This document shows, piece after piece, positions 22,619 through 24,084 of a DNA stretch of 24,084 nucleotides. Origin of the DNA: Bacteroidales bacterium UBA6117 (GTDB taxonomy: Bacteria > Bacteroidota > Bacteroidia > Bacteroidales > VadinHA17); assembly GCA_002428385.1 (NCBI GenBank), contig DIWB01000034.1:81749-105832 (forward strand), in the 5' to 3' direction. Position 1 is the stretch's first letter. Each line of letters opens with the position of its first letter. The position numbers and the translations under genes are program-made. Below the pieces are notes generated by a model. The model saw nothing but the letters and a program-made list of their open reading frames with translations, ran no database searches and was not told the origin of the DNA.

Positions 22619-23386
22619 CTATGGCTCTAGTACTATCCCCACCGGGCAATGATCCGAACCTGTAATTTCTTCGTGGATGAAAGCATCTTTCACCTTTGGC
22701 AGGAACGACCTGCTTACAAGGAAATAATCGATTCTCCAGCCGATGTTCTTTGACCTTGCACCGGCTCTGAAGCTCCACCATGAATATCTTCCACGGGAGT
22801 CAGGATAAAAATGCCGGAATGTATCAGTCAGTCCGCCTTCAGTGAGCCGGTCCATTCCGTCAATCTCCTCCTGCATATAGCCTGCAGCCTTGTTGTAATT
22901 CTCCTTCGGACGGGCCAGATCAATGGGCTTATGTGCTACATTAAGATCGCCGCAGACAATAACCGGCTTTTTCATTTCGAGATTTTTCAGATAAGCAAAA
23001 AAAGCCTTGTCCCATTCCTGTCTGTAACCCAGCCGGGCAAGTTCGGCCCCGGAATTGGGCACATATACATTCACCAGAAAGAACTGCTCAAACTCGAGGC
23101 ACAGTACCCTGCCCTCGGTATCATGCTCACTGATTCCGATATCCTTAATTACATTCAGCGGCCTGACCTTTGAAATAACTGCCGTTCCGGAATATCCAGG
23201 CCTTTGGGCTGAATTGAAAAAGATATGATAAGGCTTAAGGGGTTCAAGCGTTTCGGCAACCTGGGCATCCTGCGCCTTTGTCTCCTGCAGGCATACTATG
23301 TCCGCGTTTAACTGTTCAAGATCTGTAAAAAAGGACTTCTTTGCTATGGCACGGATGCCGTTTACGTTCCAGGATATAATCTTCAT
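22619..23386 (-). CDS. xth: Exodeoxyribonuclease III
   Basis: The 255-residue protein is a complete exonuclease III/AP endonuclease of the EEP superfamily. The motifs appear in order: SWNVNGIRA (Asn for metal/phosphate), CLQETKAQ (metal-ligand Glu), VYVPNSGAE (catalytic Tyr region), GDLNVAHKPIDLARPK (Asp and Asn), and the final SDHCPVGI (Asp-His catalytic pair). It removes nucleotides 3' to 5' from duplex DNA and cuts at abasic sites in base excision repair, in the cytoplasm. It is a stand-alone gene, 266 bp downstream of the next minus-strand gene and separated from it by a terminator. Its stop abuts repeat array D. Confidence 0.97.
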   Translation of the reverse strand: MKIISWNVNGIRAIAKKSFFTDLEQLNADIVCLQETKAQDAQVAETLEPLKPYHIFFNSAQRPGYSGTAVISKVRPLNVIKDIGISEHDTEGRVLCLEFEQFFLVNVYVPNSGAELARLGYRQEWDKAFFAYLKNLEMKKPVIVCGDLNVAHKPIDLARPKENYNKAAGYMQEEIDGMDRLTEGGLTDTFRHFYPDSRGRYSWWSFRAGARSKNIGWRIDYFLVSRSFLPKVKDAFIHEEITGSDHCPVGIVLEP

Positions 23387-23595
23387 TGTATCATATTTGA
23401 ATATGTAAAAATAATAACTCCTGTGATATATAAATGTTCAGAAACTGAATGGGAGAAATGAATCCTGCATTTTAAATAAACCATTGACGTACATTTTCAT
23501 TCCTGTGAAAAACTAAGCAATTGGAAACCATCAGAAATCCTTTCAGAATAGGCCGGAGGCCTTCGGGCATTCATACAATCTGGCCGGTGAATTAT

Positions 23596-23626
23596 GAAAA
23601 AGCCCTGCAGCTTTTACTGCAGGGCT
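23596..23626 (-). terminator. Rho-independent terminator of the Gln/Lys-rich protein gene
   Basis: A perfect 10-bp stem AGCCCTGCAG/CTGCAGGGCT (23601-23610 and 23617-23626) with a 6-nt loop is followed on the minus strand by TTTTT. It lies 27 bp beyond the stop of the minus-strand gene at 23653. The rest of the interval 23387-23595 shows nothing else recognisable. Confidence 0.85.
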
Positions 23627-23652
23627 TTGGCATTCTTACCTTTTTGGAGTTG

Positions 23653-24039
23653 CTACTTTTTCCCGGGACCTGAACCCCTGGATACTTTTGCGGCATTCTT
23701 CATGGGAGTGGCAGTACGTGCACCTTTGTTCTTTACAGCAGCCTTGTTCTGGTCCATGTACTGTTCCTGTTTCATCTGCTGATCCTGCATTTTCTGCTGC
23801 TTCTGCTGTTTCTTAAGCTCTTTCTCCTGTTGTTTGAGAGCTTTTCTTTCAGCATTTCTTGCCTGTTTCTGCTCACTGGTCATCTGACCATAGTTCTGGT
23901 ACTGGCCCTGGGTCTGCTCCTGCACTGTAGCAGCTGACCTGTTCTGTTGCTCAGTCTGAGTCCGGGTGGCATTCTGAGCCGACATTCCGGCACTTATCAG
24001 AAGTGCGACGGCTGTCAAAAAAATTGTCCTTTTCATCAT
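23653..24039 (-). CDS. Secreted Gln/Lys-rich coiled-coil protein of unknown function
   Basis: The protein is 128 residues long, or 127 if it starts at the second Met. A Sec signal peptide (MMKRTIFLTAVALLISAGMSAQ) ends in the SAQ typical of Bacteroidota. The mature part is low complexity: Gln/Thr-rich, then a charged helix of KQQ and KEL repeats (SEQKQARNAERKALKQQ), then a basic Ala/Lys tail ending SRGSGPGKK. No domain is recognisable. A coiled coil or a disordered, nucleic-acid-binding basic tail are both possible. A copy of a dispersed repeat lies upstream of its start, and it has its own terminator. Confidence 0.75.
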   Translation of the reverse strand: MMKRTIFLTAVALLISAGMSAQNATRTQTEQQNRSAATVQEQTQGQYQNYGQMTSEQKQARNAERKALKQQEKELKKQQKQQKMQDQQMKQEQYMDQNKAAVKNKGARTATPMKNAAKVSRGSGPGKK

Positions 24040-24055
24040 AATTTAATTTTGATTT

Positions 24056-24084
24056 TAATGGTATGATGGAACCGCACATGATTG
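24056..24084 (+). repeat. Copy 2 of the dispersed repeat (cut by the window edge)
   Basis: TTAATGGTATGATGGAACC-G-CACATGATTG parallels the copy at 10058-10087, with one extra G and two substitutions. The window ends before any second arm of a hairpin would appear. The repeat is upstream of the Gln/Lys-rich protein gene and could overlap its promoter. Confidence 0.5.

Overview
The window looks like a chromosomal segment of a Bacteroidota bacterium, most likely an anaerobic or environmental Bacteroidales-type lineage. The grounds are three good matches to the Bacteroidota -7 promoter consensus (TAnnTTTG), mostly weak Shine-Dalgarno sequences, and gene content typical of the phylum: DUF4180, a LemA/DUF2207 pair, a CusA/CzcA-type efflux operon preceded by a small His-rich protein, and secreted hypotheticals with 'AQ' signal-peptide ends. 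No rRNA, tRNA, CRISPR array or intact insertion sequence was recognised.

Layout. (1) 1-5692, minus strand: a leftward set made of a membrane/THEP1-NTPase fusion, a Tat-exported aldo/keto reductase, a Tat-exported molybdopterin oxidoreductase (polysulfide/thiosulfate-reductase-like) and the first codons of a probable iron-sulfur subunit. (2) 5693-6065: intergenic DNA with two arrays of degenerate 7-bp repeats. (3) 6066-9917: a small basic protein, then lemA - DUF2207 - membrane protein, facing a convergent zinc-ribbon membrane protein. (4) 10149-11955: an XRE/cupin regulator and an adjacent acyl-CoA synthetase, both broken by deletions, frameshifts and a stop. (5) 12133-12714: an outer-membrane beta-barrel, then a 0.4-kb nest of inverted repeats. 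(6) 13272-19139: a heavy-metal RND efflux operon (His-rich small protein, adaptor, RND pump, TolC-like channel). (7) 19152-20788: about 1.6 kb of decayed genes. (8) 20797-24039: an AAA/STAND-like ATPase with a 14-bp tandem repeat running through its start codon, a DUF4180 protein, exonuclease III, and a secreted Gln/Lys-rich protein with a clear terminator.

Two themes run through the window. First, the intergenic tandem repeats almost all have a period of 7 bp (or 14 = 2x7), although their sequences differ from site to site. They sit exactly in gaps between genes, and in one case fill 70 of 77 bp between two convergent genes. This is the best candidate for an undescribed phenomenon. Second, gene decay is concentrated in two places (10.1-12.0 kb and 19.1-20.8 kb), where remnants of recognisable enzymes carry internal deletions and frameshifts.

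Functionally, the intact modules point to respiratory sulfur or other oxyanion chemistry with molybdenum cofactor enzymes, export of metal ions, and DNA repair. Specific substrates cannot be read from the sequence.
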